Assembly (NCBI GenBank): GCA_963680875.1
Contig: OY804589.1
Location: 20,170,413-20,234,412, forward strand
Origin: Bathymodiolus brooksi
Lineage: Eukaryota; Mollusca; Bivalvia; Mytilida; Modiolidae
DNA: 64,000 nt
Direction of reading: 5' to 3'
Made by a program: the position numbers and the translations under genes. The notes under the pieces were generated by a model. That model had not been told where the DNA came from. It made no database searches and worked only from the letters and a program-made list of their open reading frames with translations. This document shows positions 22,293 through 34,285 of this stretch, piece by piece. Each line of letters opens with the position of its first letter. Position 1 is the stretch's first letter.

Positions 22293-23661
22293 AAAATAAG
22301 TATACCATAAACAATGGCAAGTTTCTTAATCTTTTATTGTTTGTTTATATTTTTACTATAAATTATAATGTAATCAGGACAAGCACCCCATATTTGTATA
22401 AGTTTATAGTAAAATGTTACTACAACAAATCTTTAGTATCTGAAACGTGACTTAAAATAATAGTACTATAATTGTACAATAAATGTATAGTACTAGAAAT
22501 AATAAATGTATAGAACAATAAATATTCTGGTACCATCATTTTATACTACCTGAAATAATTTACAATTGGAAAATTAGCAGATTTGATTTTAAAAATGATT
22601 GAGAAGTTAATGCTAGAAAACAATTTTTGCTGTGTTTGAATTGCCGATTTATCAAACTGTGTTTTTGTTTCCATGGAAACGAAACCATGGACATTTCATT
22701 TGTATTTAAATTTGCATTGTTATCAGTTTAATACTTGGCACTTAGCTATAGAATTAGCAATATGACAATCTTTGTGATCAAAAGAACATCTTAAGATTTT
22801 AGCATGATATGAAATGTATTTAATATGTAAAATGTTTTATTTTTATTTCTATGGCAACCATTCACATAATTTAAGTTTGAAAGTTTATTTAGTAGTTAGT
22901 TTTGTTATAAGTTATGTGAAAAAGATAATATCAGTAAATACATCTTAGAGAAATAGAAATGTTTTTTAAAAAATGTAGTTGTATAGTATTTGCGAAAAAA
23001 CGAAAAGTATGGGCAAAAACACTTTATTTCAAAATTTCTAAAAGAGGCTACAAACGATTATTTGTTATATGTTTTAGAAAAGTGTCTATTCAACGGATAC
23101 AGTCAAGCATCATTCACATACCACCGTGTTCACAGGAGAAAATAGATAATGAAAATCCTATTTTTTTGCGTTTTTTTTAAGATGCGAAATGAGGCTGTTT
23201 GGTTGCTATGATAGCAATAATTGGCAAGCTTGTACTTTCTGTTCATATACTTGAATTTTTAGAAGAAATCTTCAACATCACTAACATGTAATTATACCAT
23301 GATTTTTTTTCAAATATATTTTGAGAAATCTGTGTGGCAAAAGTGCAAATTTACTGATTTGAAGACTGAAATAAAATGGGTTCTATGATGAAGTTGTAAC
23401 CATAGCAACCAAAGTCAATACATGTGTTCTTTAATTATTTTTATGAATTTTTCATCAAAATGCAACATATGAACCATATAGACTCCAATTTTGCAACTAT
23501 CGATATATCACCCACTGCATGATTCTTAGGTGGAGCCATACTTAAAATCTAATGAAAATGAAGTAAAATATATTGATTTAACAAGAACAATAGAAAAAAA
23601 AGAAAAAGTCAAATTTAAAGAGAAATGGAATAATATAGTTATTGTAATCTAATTTAAATCC

Positions 23662-23777
23662 TCTGTTCAGACAATGTTCAGAATCTGTTCAGACTTTTCA
23701 GAAAATGTTCAGAATGTTCAGAATATTCTGTCAATGTTCAGAATGTTCAGAATCTGTTCAGACTATTTCAGAATTTC
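23662..23777. repeat. Right subterminal TTCAGA array, copy 1
   Basis: Units such as AATGTTCAGAATCTGTTCAG are the inverted form of the left subterminal repeats. They lie directly inside the right CACTA end. Confidence 0.85.
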
Positions 23778-23906
23778 TAGCACAAAAACGGGTATATTCA
23801 GAATTTCTTGACTTTGTAGTGACTGTTGGTATGTATTTCTGCATACTGCACTTCTTATGCTGTGCAGATTAGTCGTTCCGTACTGACAAATGGATCAATA
23901 AGGTTC

Positions 23907-26900
23907 TTTATATATCCTATTTGTATTAAGGACAGTCATGGTCAATAAGGCTCTTTATATGTCCTATTTGTATTAAGGACAGTCATGGTCAATATGGTCT
24001 TTCATATGTCCTACTTGTATTAAGGACAGTTATGGTCAATAAGGTCCTTTATATGTCCTATTTGTATTAAGAAAAGTCATGGTCAATAAGGTCTTTTATA
24101 TGCCCTATTTGTATTAAAGGAAAGTTAGTATTTAGACAACTCATGATCAATACTGTCATTTCGTCAATAAGGTACTTTATATGTCCTATTTGTATTAAGG
24201 ACAGTCATGGTCAATAAGGTCTTTCATATGTCCTACTTGTATTAAGGACAGTCATGGTCAATAAGGTCCTTTATATGTCATATTTGTATTAAAGGAAAGT
24301 TAGTATTTAGACCACTCATGATCAATACTGTCATTTAGTCAATAAGGTACTTTATATGTCCTATATGTATTAAGGACAGTCATGGTCAATAAGGTCTTTC
24401 ATATGTCCTACTTGTATTAAGGACAGTCATGATCAATAAGGTTCTTTATGTATCCTATTTGTATTAAGGACAGTCATGGTCAATAAGGTTCTTTATATGT
24501 CCTATTTGTATTAAGGACAGTCATGGTCAATAAGGTGTTTCATATGTCCTACTTGTATTATGGACAGTCATAGTCAATAAGGTCTTTTATATGCCATATT
24601 TGTATTAAAGGAAAGTTAGTATTTATACCACTCATGATCAATACTGTCATTTAGTCAATAAGGTACTTTATATGCCCTATTTGTATTAGGGACAGTCATG
24701 GTCAATAATGTCCTTTATATGTACTATTTGTATTAAGGACAGTCATGGTCAATAATGTCCTTTATATGTCCTATTTGTATTAAGGACAGTCATGGTCAAT
24801 AAGGTGTTTCATATGTCCTACTTGTATTAAGGACAGTCATGGTCAATAAGGTATTTTATATGTCCTATTTGTATAAAAGGGAAGTTAGTATTTAGTACAC
24901 GCATGATCAATACTGTCATTTAGTGGTATGTAAGTATCAATGACAGTCATGGTAAATAAGATTCTTCAGTGATGGTCATGTTAGTATCAAGGAGAGTCAT
25001 CCGCTATAAGATTAATTAGTGATCAGGTTAGTATTTAGAACACTCATGATCAATAAGGTCCCTTAGTGGTCATATTTGTATTAAAGACAAGCAGGGCCAA
25101 TTAGGTCATTTAGAGGTCATGTTAGTATCAAGACCAGTTAAAAAGTCATTCGTATTAAGGATAGTCATGGTCAATAAGGTCCTTTATATGTCCTATTTGT
25201 ATTAAGGACAGTCATGGTCAATAATGTCCTTTATTTCTCCTAGTTGCATTAAGGACAGTCATGGTTAATAATGTCTTTTATATGTCCTATTTGTATTAAG
25301 GACAGTCTTGGTCAATAAGGTGTTTCATATGTCCTACTTGTATTCAGGACAGTCGTGGTCAATAAGGTGTTTCATATGTCCTACTTGTATTAAAGACAGT
25401 CATGGTCAATAAGGTCTTTTATATGTAATATTTGTATTAAGGACAGTCATGGTCAATAATGTCCTTTATATGTCCTATTTGTATTAAGGACAGTCATGGT
25501 CAATAAGATGTTTCATATGTCCTACTTGTATTAAGGACAGTCATGGTCAATAAGGTTTTTTATATGTCCTATTTCTATTAATGGAAAGTTAGTATTTAGA
25601 ACACTCATGATCAATACTGTCATTTAGTGGTAATGTTAGTACAAAATGTATCAGGGACAGTCATTGTTAATACGTTCCTTCAGTGGTGATCATGTTAGTA
25701 TCAAGGAGAGTCATCGGCAATAAGATTATTTATTGGTCATGTTGGTATTTTGAACACTCATGATCAATAAAGTCCCTTAGTGGTCATATTTGTATTAAAG
25801 ATCAAGCAGGGCCAATTAGGTCATTTAGAGGTCATATTAGTATCAAGACCAGTTATAAAATCGTTCGTATTAAGGACAATCATGGTCAATAAGGTCCTTT
25901 ATATGTCCTATTTGTATTAAGGACAGTCATGGTCAATACTATCCTTTATATGTCCTATTTGTATCAAGGACAGTCATGGTAAATAAGGTCTTTCAGTGGT
26001 GGTCATGTTAGTATCAAGGAGAGTCATCGGCAATACAATTATCTATTGGGCATGTTAGTATTTTGAACACTCATGATCAATAAGATCCTTTAGCGGTCAT
26101 ATTTGTATTAAAGACTATCAGGACCAATTACGTCATTTAGCGGTCATGTTAGTATCAAAACCAGTTATAAAATCATTCGTATTAAGGACAGTCATGTTCA
26201 ATAAGGTCCTTTATATGTCCTATTTGTATTAAGGAAAGTCATGGCCAATAATGTCCTTTATATGTCCTATTTCTATTAAGGAAAGTCATGGTCAATAATG
26301 TTCATGATATGTCCTATTTGTATTAAGGAAAGTCATGGTCAATAATGTCCTTTATATGTCCTATTTGTATTAAGGACAGTCATGGTCAATAAGGTCCTTT
26401 ATATGTTCTATTTGTATTAAGGACAGTCATGGTCAATAAAGTCCTTTAAATGTCCGATTTGCATTAATGACAGTCATGGTCAATGAGGTGTTTCATATGT
26501 CCTACTTGTATTAAGGACAGTCATTGTCAATAAGGTTTTTCATATGTCCTATTTGTATTAAGGACAGTCATGGTCAATAAGATCTTTTATATGTCCTATT
26601 TGTATTATAGGAAAGTTAGTATTTAGAACACGCATGATCAATACTGTCATTTAGTGGTCATATTAGTACCAATGACAGTCATGGTAAATAAGGTTCTTCA
26701 GTGATGGTCATGTTAGTATCAAGGAGAGTCATCAGCAATAAGATTATTTAGTGGTCATGTTGGTATTTAGAACGTTCGTGATCAATAAGGTCCCTTAGAG
26801 GTCATATTTGTATTAAAGACAAGCAGGGCCTATTAGGTCATTTAGAGGTCATGTTAGTATCAAGACCAGTCATAAAGTCATTCGTATTAAGGACAGGCAT

Positions 26901-27835
26901 GGCCATTAAGGTCTTTTATATGTCCTACTTGTATTAAGGAAAATCATGGTCAGTAAGATCTTTTATATGTCGTACTTGTATTCAGGAAAGTCATGGTGAG
27001 TAAGGTCTTTTATATATCCTACTTGTATTAAGGACAGTCATGGTCAATAAGGTATTTTATATGTCCTACTTGTATTAAGGAAAGTGATGATCAATAAGGT
27101 CTTTTATCTGTCATATTTGTATAAAGGATAGTCATGGTCAATAATGTCTTTTTTATGTCCTACTTGTATTAAAGACAGTCATGGACAATAAGGTCTTTTC
27201 TATGTCCAACTTGTATTAAGGACAGTCATGTTCAATCAGGTCTTTTATATGTCCTATTTGTATTAAGGACAGTCATGGTCAATAAGGTTTTTTATGTGTC
27301 CTACTTGTATTAAGGAAAATCATGGTCAATAAGATCTTTTATATGTCGTACTTGTATTCAGGAAAGTCATGGTGAGTAAGGTCTTTTATATGTCCTACTT
27401 GTATTAAGGACAGTCATGGTCAATAAGGTATTTTATATGTCCTACTTGTATTAAGGAAAGTGATGATCAATAAGGTCTTTTATCTGTCATATTTGTATAA
27501 AGGACAGTCATGGTCAATAATGTCTTTTTTATGTCCTACTTGTATTAAAGACAGTCATGGACAATAAGGTACTGTATATATCCTATTTGTATTAAGAAAA
27601 TTCATGGTCAATAAGGTCCTTTTTATGTCCTATTTGTATTAAGGACAGTCAGGGTCAATAAGGTATTTTCTATGTCCTACTTGTATTAAGGACAGTCATG
27701 TTCAATCAGGTCTTTTATATATCCTATTTGTATTAAGGACAGTCATGGTCAATAAGGTCTTTTATATGTCCTATTTGTATTAAGAACAGGCATGGTCAAT
27801 GCTGTCATTTAGTGGTCATGTTAATATCAGGGAAA
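23907..27835. repeat. 47-bp satellite with higher-order structure
   Basis: A tandem array of roughly 80 units of about 47 bp has the consensus core GGACAGTCATGGTCAATAAG followed by a TTTATATGTCCTATTTGTATTAA-like half. Standard units alternate with divergent blocks (about 24890-25150, 25580-25870, 25985-26180 and 26620-26890) that share AGTATCAAGGAGAGTCATC and GCAGGGCCAATTAGG-like motifs. This indicates a higher-order repeat. A ~380-bp block near 26930-27180 is repeated at about 27305-27560. The array starts exactly at the right breakpoint of duplication copy 1 and is absent after copy 2. Confidence 0.95.
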
Positions 27836-27839
27836 GTAT

Positions 27840-28695
27840 TGCTTGATTAGCAGAACACTGTATTGTATGTGTAGAACATTGTGTATGGAGGATAGCAGAA
27901 CACTGTATTGTATGTGTAGAACATTGTGTATGGAGGATAGCAGAACACTGTATTGTATGTGTAGCACATTGTGTATGGAGGATAGCAGAACACTGTTGTG
28001 TATGTGTAGAACATTGTGTATGGAGGATAGCAGAACACTGTATTGTATGTGTAGAGCATTGTGTATGGAGGATAGCAGAACACTGTATTGTATGTGTAGA
28101 ACATTGTGTATAGAGGATAGCAGAACACTGTATTGTATGTGTAGAACAATGTGTATGGAGGATATCAGAACACTGTATTGTATGTGTAGAACATTGTGTA
28201 TGGAGGATAGCAGAACACTGTATTGTATGTGTAGAACATTGTGTATGGAGGATAGCAGAACACTGTATTGTATGTGTAGAACATTGTGTATGGAGGATAG
28301 CAGAACACTGTATTGTATGTGTAGAACATTGTGTATGGAGGATAGCAAAACACTGTATTGTATGTGTAGAACATTGTGTATGGAGGATAGCAGAACACTG
28401 TATTGTATGTGTAGAGCATTGTGTATGGAGGATATCAGAACACTGTATTGTATGTGTAGAACATTGTGTATGGAGGATAGCAGAACACTGTATTGTATGT
28501 GTAGAACATTGTGTATGGAGGATAGCAGAACACTGTATTGTATGTGTAGAACATTGTGTATGGAGGATAGCAGAACACTGTATTGTATGTGTAGAACATT
28601 GTGTATGGAGGATAGCAGAACACTGTATTGTATGTGTAGAACAGTGTGTATGGAGGATAGCAGAACACTGTATTGTATGTGTAGAGCATTGTGTA
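27840..28695. repeat. 45-bp minisatellite
   Basis: About 19 nearly identical units of 45 bp with the core AGCAGAACACTGTATTGTAT and GTAGAACATTGTGTATGGAG. The unit length is a multiple of three and no frame contains a stop, so both strands stay open for 300 or more codons (plus-strand unit SRTLYCMCRTLCMED). Point variants (GAGCATT, ATATCAG) are scattered, as expected of a tandem array rather than a selected protein. Confidence 0.95.
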
Positions 28696-28845
28696 AAATT
28701 GCACATTACACTGAGATCGGAAACCAACATACACAATATAACAATCTATATCTCCTTCTTTCTGAAATTATTGCCGTGCTTCATCTTAATGCATATGCAT
28801 TTATTGCTCTCGTTTGACTGCACTTTTCTAATTTACTTTGCGTAC

Positions 28846-29073
28846 CTCTAAACACAATATTCATTTGTAATTCTTGATTACCAGTTCTACATGCATAAGT
28901 ACCACCGTCATGTGGATCAGCATCATAGATAGCCAGATATCTAGTATTCACATTCCCGTATTTAGCACCTTGTTGAGGTACAGACCAACCAGAATTAGTC
29001 GATTTTTGCCATGTGAAAGATGAGCTTTGTATTGGACATGTTAATGTGGTTGTACCTCCTTCTATTGCTATCA
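28846..29073 (-). CDS. Immunoglobulin-domain exon between the duplications
   Basis: A single-exon Ig domain on the minus strand, 228 bp, the same length as the exon at 880-1107. The acceptor is TTTCAG just above 29073 and the donor GTACGC starts at 28845, both phase 1. Domain marks: TTTLTCPIQ (B-strand Cys), FTWQK (C-strand Trp) and DGGTYACRTG (DxGxYxC). The shared QQGAKYGNVN stretch links it to the neighbouring Ig exons. On the minus strand it follows the exon at 30054-30281 after about 1 kb, so these two are probably successive exons of one transcript. It is the only Ig exon here with a single visible copy. A duplicate may lie just left of the window. The protein is likely extracellular. 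Confidence 0.8.
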
Positions 29074-30053
29074 CTGAAATTAGATTAAAAATTGATTCAC
29101 AAACTCTACATAGAAAACATTCTTATTCATGTTATAACCTATTTCTATTTCTGGTATTAGAATGGGCAAATCAAATTATTGTCTTTTGTATCTTCGATAT
29201 AGATAATACTAAAAATGATATTATCTTTGAAATAGTTTTTTTCAGAACATATCAGCACCTTCTCATTCGGTACAGATGACGCAATATTGTATTGGGAATT
29301 ATATTATTGTTCGAAGATGATCATTGTTTCACTATTAAGTCGCACGATGGCCTTGTGTACTTTTTTTAAGCTTGAGGCCATCAACTATCTGTATTTAAAA
29401 CATGCATGTATGGCAACGTCTGTGTCACGACGATTACATGTACTTTCTATGAAGTTCAAGATTCGACCGTTCTGTATGATATCCTGTTCACCAAGTTATA
29501 TGTACGGGTTGACACTTTACTCGTATGGCGAAACACTGGCATCATCGCATCTTTTCACTAAGAAGGAAGTGTTGAGCCCATAAACTATATAATACATAGC
29601 TAGTGGACCAATACAACTATAAAACATACAATGAAGTATAATTTGTTTTCTATTTTATTTGGAATGTTACAATTAAGCATAACAATATTGCAGATATCCA
29701 TTACCGAACTTTATGTTTTGCATGTAGAATACTGTTGAACTGTATATTACCCCGATATAAACAGAAGCAGCGTATACGCTGAGTCACCCTTTCCAAATGC
29801 TATGTAATTCATAGTTTCTGTAAATATCCGTTTTCTAACAATAGCCAACTTTTAATTGCATCCGATTACAGGACATTTCTAAGACAAACGTATTAAAAAC
29901 GTTTTGTTAATAATTTCACTGAGACGGAGCGACATGGTAAATACCGTCTGTGTACGAACATTCATTTAGTCATTTGTTCTGTTATGTTTGCGGTTTACTT
30001 CTAAATGCCTATTGTTTTCGCTGGACTTCTCTTGTCTTATCTACTTTACTTAC

Positions 30054-30281
30054 CTATAACAGTAACTTGCATAAGACTGTGTTGTGAACCATCTGTGCAA
30101 AGATATTTACCGGCGTCACTTAGATCAACATTATATATAATCAGAGATACATTATTCACATTCCCGTATTTAGCTCCTTGCTGAAGTGTAGACCAATAAG
30201 ACTTCTCCAACTTTTGCCATTGGAAAGACGACCCTTACATTGGACATGTTAATGTAGTAGTACTTCCTAATATGGCTTCCA
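30054..30281 (-). pseudogene. Immunoglobulin-domain exon, copy 2, with nonsense codon
   Basis: Near-identical duplicate of the exon at 880-1107 with the same phase-1 splice sites. A C-to-T change on the coding strand turns the Gln codon after the B-strand cysteine (CPMQ in copy 1) into TAA at 30237-30235. If this exon is included, the protein would stop about 19 residues into the domain. Because the exon is symmetric in phase, skipping it would restore the frame, so the locus is not necessarily dead. A sequencing error is possible but less likely than a real change. Confidence 0.75.
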
Positions 30282-31394
30282 CTGAAATAAGTTCAAAATC
30301 ATTAAGCAGTAAATTATAAGTATCAGCTTCTTACAGAAAAGACAAATGACATTTCAAAAATAAATAAACAAAACAATGAGGGAATGACTAAAGAATGTGT
30401 TTTCGTGTTTATCTATGCTGTTATACAGAGAATAAATGGCACAAGCATCAACATTGATATTACATGAAAGCTTAACAAACAGTGGTCTATCGTTTCTCAC
30501 CATCTGTTTATATTTGTATGAAACGAAATAAACAACTAATTCCTAAATAATTCTGTAATGATTTTCTGACATTTTAGTAACAAAAATATATTACACAAGA
30601 CTTATTTATTTGTTTTTCAGATTTTACAAGTATTGTCATATGTATGTAACAGTGTCCATACTTATTTGTGACAATATCTGCGCTATTTGCTTTCTGAAAA
30701 GAAATTGTTTTAACTGAAAACAAAAACGTTTGATAAACCTTCATTTCTTTTGGTTCTAGATGTCCATCTTGGGGAATCCCCGATCTAACGCCGACAAAAA
30801 GAAGCAAATAATGACATCTTGCATTTTTTGAGATTTTTGTCGACCGCTTTAAGCAGTCATCTTTCGACCTGTCAACTATATGATAGTACTATCATTTGTA
30901 TATATGCGTACATACATGGGATAATTGTTTATTGTTCTTAGCTCCGCCTTTGATAAGTATTTTTTACTACGAGAAAGGTATAAACATTTGAACTTACTTT
31001 GCAAACTCTGGTACGTTAAAACATGTGAAAATTAAGCTCCGTCAGAAGTCGATTCTATATTTCTATGCTTTTCACGTAGTAAAGAGGCGTAATTTGCTAC
31101 CCCCTTTCTGATATGTCATACATGCAGGTCTGACATAATTCTGGAGAGGAGCAGGTTTAAATAACTTTATATATTAATTTATAGATGACTGAAAAGGTGG
31201 AAAATTATCATTATCTTTAGTACACATTAAAACCTTAAAGTTGTACATCATATCCATAGAATGTTATCACATTTTTTTACATATGAAATGTTTATATTAA
31301 TTGTGAAAACTCATAGAAGAAAGTTTGCTTCGCTTGGAAGAGTTACTATAATTCGATACACTCACTACAAAGTCAAGAAATTTTGTGCTACAAA

Positions 31395-31820
31395 TTCTGA
31401 AAAAATCTGAAAAGATTGTGAACATTCTGAACATTGACTGAGAATTCTGAACAGATTCTGAACTTTTTGAACATTGAATGAACAGTGTCTGAACAGATTC
31501 TGTACATTCTGGACATATTCTGAACATTCTGAGTAGTGTCTGAACAGATTCTTAACATTCTGAACAGTATCTGCAAAGTCTGAACAGTATCTGCAAAGTC
31601 TGAACAGATTCTGAACATTATCTGAAAAGTCTAAGCAAATTCTGAACATTCTGAACATTGTCTGAACAGAATCTGAACATTGTAGGAAAAATCTGAACAT
31701 TCGGAACAGTGTCTGAACAGATTCTGAACATTCTGAGCATTGTCTGACAAGTCTGAACAAATTCTGAACATTCTGAACATTGTCTGAAAAGTCGGAACAT
31801 GTCTGAACAGAGTCTGGACA
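31395..31820. repeat. Left subterminal CTGAACATT repeat array, copy 2
   Basis: Counterpart of 2231-2645. It has one extra 11-bp unit near 31483, which shows slippage since the duplication. Confidence 0.85.
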
Positions 31821-32519
31821 TTTTAACTAAATACATCATGCGATATTTCACTTATTAATTACTTTTTTATATATCAAATTACAACAAATATATTATTTCA
31901 TTTCTCATTAAATTTGTTATTTTCTTTATTTCAATTTTTCTTCTTAAGTTAATTTATTTTACTTCATTTTCATTAGATCTTAGCTAAATATAGAAAGTTA
32001 TATTTCACTAATTAATTCTTTCTACATTAAAATACAACAACTGTATTATTTCATTTCTCATTAAATTTGACTTTTTCTTTATTTCAATCTTTGGTAACTT
32101 TTTTCTTTATTTCAATCTTTGGTAACTTATGCATTGTATAAGTGTTGTTTATACATGAGGTTTGGTGCCCATGTTGTGATAAGAGTGTTAGGTCAATTAT
32201 GCAATTATGGCTAGTCAGATTATCAGAATCTAGGATTCTCAAGTTTCAGTCACAGATTATTCGGCCAAATCAGTTTAGTTTGAGCAGTTGAGAACAAAGG
32301 TTGTGTAAAACTGATAGGAACAAATGTATTTCCTTTTTTCCTTGGTGAACTTTTTTGGATAACACGTTGGATTTTCGTGTTATTTTCTTTGGATTATCAT
32401 TGAATTGTATATGACTTAGGAACTGACACGGTAATTATGAGTTTTCACAGTAAATCAGTGATCAAAGAGGTGCATAGCTGACTGAAACAATGATTGAGAT
32501 ATTTTATTGCCTATTTTAT

Positions 32520-32815
32520 TAGAGACAATTCAATTCAATTCATTTTTTTATTGTCAATTAAGACACCCATTATTGAGCAGTACAATCTTGTGTGGACATT
32601 AACCAGACTAGTTTGGATCTATTATCTAGACTTTTAAAATGTTTGTTTATTTCATTTATGTTATTTATAATTTCCCATCTTTCTTTTTGTAGAGATGGAC
32701 ACTGGAGTAAAACATGCACTTCTTCCTCGATATCATCTTTGCATAATTGACAAATTATGTCTTCAACTTTTAATCCAATATATCTTCCTTTTTCTATAAA
32801 CGTGTCTTGTGGTTA
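32520..32815 (-). pseudogene. 3' end of a non-LTR retrotransposon (LINE), copy 2
   Basis: Counterpart of 3345-3640, on the minus strand. The frame is longer here because the codon before RYIGLKVED is GGA (FIEKGRYIGLKVED) rather than the TGA of copy 1. The same cysteine/histidine cluster and 3' AATTG repeats are present. It is 5'-truncated and has no reverse-transcriptase core. Confidence 0.65.
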
Positions 32816-32950
32816 AATAGATTCCGTGGTTATCTGTATTTATCGGCGGCTGCGTTTTCATCTACATGTAGTTACATTTGTAGTTTTTCTTTTGGATTTG
32901 ACTTTCAACTGTTTTATCATCACCTTTAGATTTATATATAGCTATTCAGT

Positions 32951-34279
32951 ATGGCTTCGCGTCAAAGACGTACGCGAAAAAATAGACAGTAGCGGTATTC
33001 CGGGAATGAGAATATTGCAGTTTCGTCGCACACTTCTTGGGCCATGGAAAATCCCGAAAATTGGAGGTCCCCAAAATTTAGAGAGGAGCTGCAGAAACTG
33101 GGAATAAACATTCCAAAGACATGGTCCAAATCAGTTTTAAAACAACACACAACGAACGGTGTGCCATTTCTCCTCAAGTAATAGGAGAAGACGTGCAAGC
33201 AGCCCCGGTGAACCATATTTTGCAAGATCAGGAAACCACACCTGCCGCCGCAAATTACGAAAATAGTTCCCTCACTTCTAGTCAGGGCATGCCTATACCA
33301 ACTGGAAATGGAAACGACGTAAGCAATATGGCGAGCATGTTCGCTGCAGCCCTTGTAAGTACATTTGCACAATGTTTTTCGGGAATGCAACAGTCTGTCA
33401 ACACATCTATTAGTGACAAAATACACAAGGGGAATAGTGATTTTGATTTAGCGCAGTGGTACTCCCATCGGAATGTAAATGATGTTCGTGCGGTTAACAA
33501 TAACGTCAGTGCCAGTGCTTTATATTCATCATCAGAAACGGATATTTTCACGAATCCTACTGCTTCACCATTCGCTAATCAAGCAATCACCGACATTCAA
33601 AATTCATCTACAAGAGAGAAGTCGGATTCATTTACAAACGTGGATATTGTTTCGCCCAACATCCAGCGGAACATTATCGCGGGTAAGGACATTAATTTAG
33701 CCACTTTGTTAATGCCCAATTATGAAGCTCCGCAAACCCACAGTGTCACAGCTGATGAGATCAAGGTCAATCTTTCTAACAAACCTGACCCTCGCCTGAA
33801 TAAAAACCTAACAATTCAAGAATTCATTCAGGCTTTTGGAAAATACAAACGCATCATGTGGTCCGTGTATCCTGAAAGACGTGAGGAGTTTTTTCGGAGA
33901 GAAATTATACAGTTACCACAAGCAATTCTCAGCAAAAGCTGTATTGATCTTAAGGGAGAAACGGACCAAAGTGGATTGGAGTATAAGTGATCGAGATATT
34001 TTGTCTTTAGTCATTGTGGGTATTAAAGTTAATAGTTGTATATTATGTAATCAGGTTGATCATTCAACACAGTGTTGTCCATTACAAGCGTCTACTCAGC
34101 AGGGCATGGCAATTAGCACACATATGGCTGTCACAAAGCAAGCAGATTATGTACATGTCGCACATGGGTGTTCTTGTACCGGTGCTAGACAACCCTCTCA
34201 CACTCCTGGTCCAAAAACAACACAAACAGCAAAACCTACTACTAGCAAAAACCCAGAAAATAAACACAACAGTAAATGA
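32951..34279 (+). pseudogene. DIRS-like retrotransposon gag-like ORF, copy 2
   Basis: Counterpart of 3776-5315 with extra private damage. A TAG appears at codon 14 (32990-32992) where copy 1 has CAG. About 96 bp is missing after 33296, and about 115 bp carrying the second cysteine finger is missing near 34175. Two of the frame changes seen in copy 1 (near 3990 and 4810) are shared, so they are older than the duplication. Confidence 0.7.
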
Positions 34280-34285
34280 CTAGCC

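Larger units (their letters stand above)
18473..23545. mobile_element. TTAA-site DNA transposon, copy 1
   Basis: TTAA duplications (18473-18476 and 23542-23545) flank a 5,065-bp segment. Its ends are a perfect 26-bp inverted repeat starting GTATGGCTCCACC (18477-18502 and 23516-23541). TTAA duplications are known for piggyBac and Kolobok elements, but the terminus does not match the piggyBac CCY start, so the superfamily is open. The paralogous left arm of the outer element reads straight through the insertion point (about 2806-2816), supporting a real insertion. Internal exon-like segments on the plus strand (19834-22292) are candidate transposase or cargo remnants. Confidence 0.7.
2199..23821. 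mobile_element. CACTA/EnSpm-type DNA transposon (outer shell), copy 1
   Basis: The ends are a perfect 20-bp inverted repeat, CACTACAAAGTCAAGAAATT, at 2199-2218 and, reverse-complemented, at 23802-23821. The flanks carry the direct repeat ACT at 2196-2198 and 23822-23824. A CACTA terminus, a 3-bp target duplication and subterminal arrays of a short repeat (2231-2645 and 23662-23777) are the established hallmarks of the CACTA/EnSpm superfamily. The present length, 21.6 kb, is inflated by nested insertions: a LINE tail, a DIRS-like element, a palindromic 6-bp-TSD element and a TTAA element. I found no recognisable CACTA transposase. The remaining unassigned interior (about 2930-3340, 7872-11315, 17783-18346) may hold its remnants, or the element may be non-autonomous. 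Confidence 0.75.
1..23909. repeat. Segmental duplication, copy 1
   Basis: This block is repeated in the same orientation at 29175-54463. Alignment by eye starts at base 1 (matching 29175), so the duplication probably continues left of the window. In the first ~700 bp only about three substitutions are visible, which implies a recent event. The right breakpoint lies at about 23909. There copy 1 passes into a 47-bp satellite, whereas copy 2 passes into unrelated sequence after 54463. The match includes host flanks on both sides of the outer transposon, among them an Ig exon. It therefore arose by segmental duplication rather than by a second transposition. Confidence 0.95.

Noticed and set aside
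23907..28695. Possible CRISPR-like array
   Set aside because: Units are contiguous tandem repeats without unique spacers, and the context is eukaryotic.
27816..28817. Long open frames of about 300 codons on both strands
   Set aside because: They are products of the 45-bp minisatellite, whose unit is a multiple of three. Variation between units shows no sign of protein selection.
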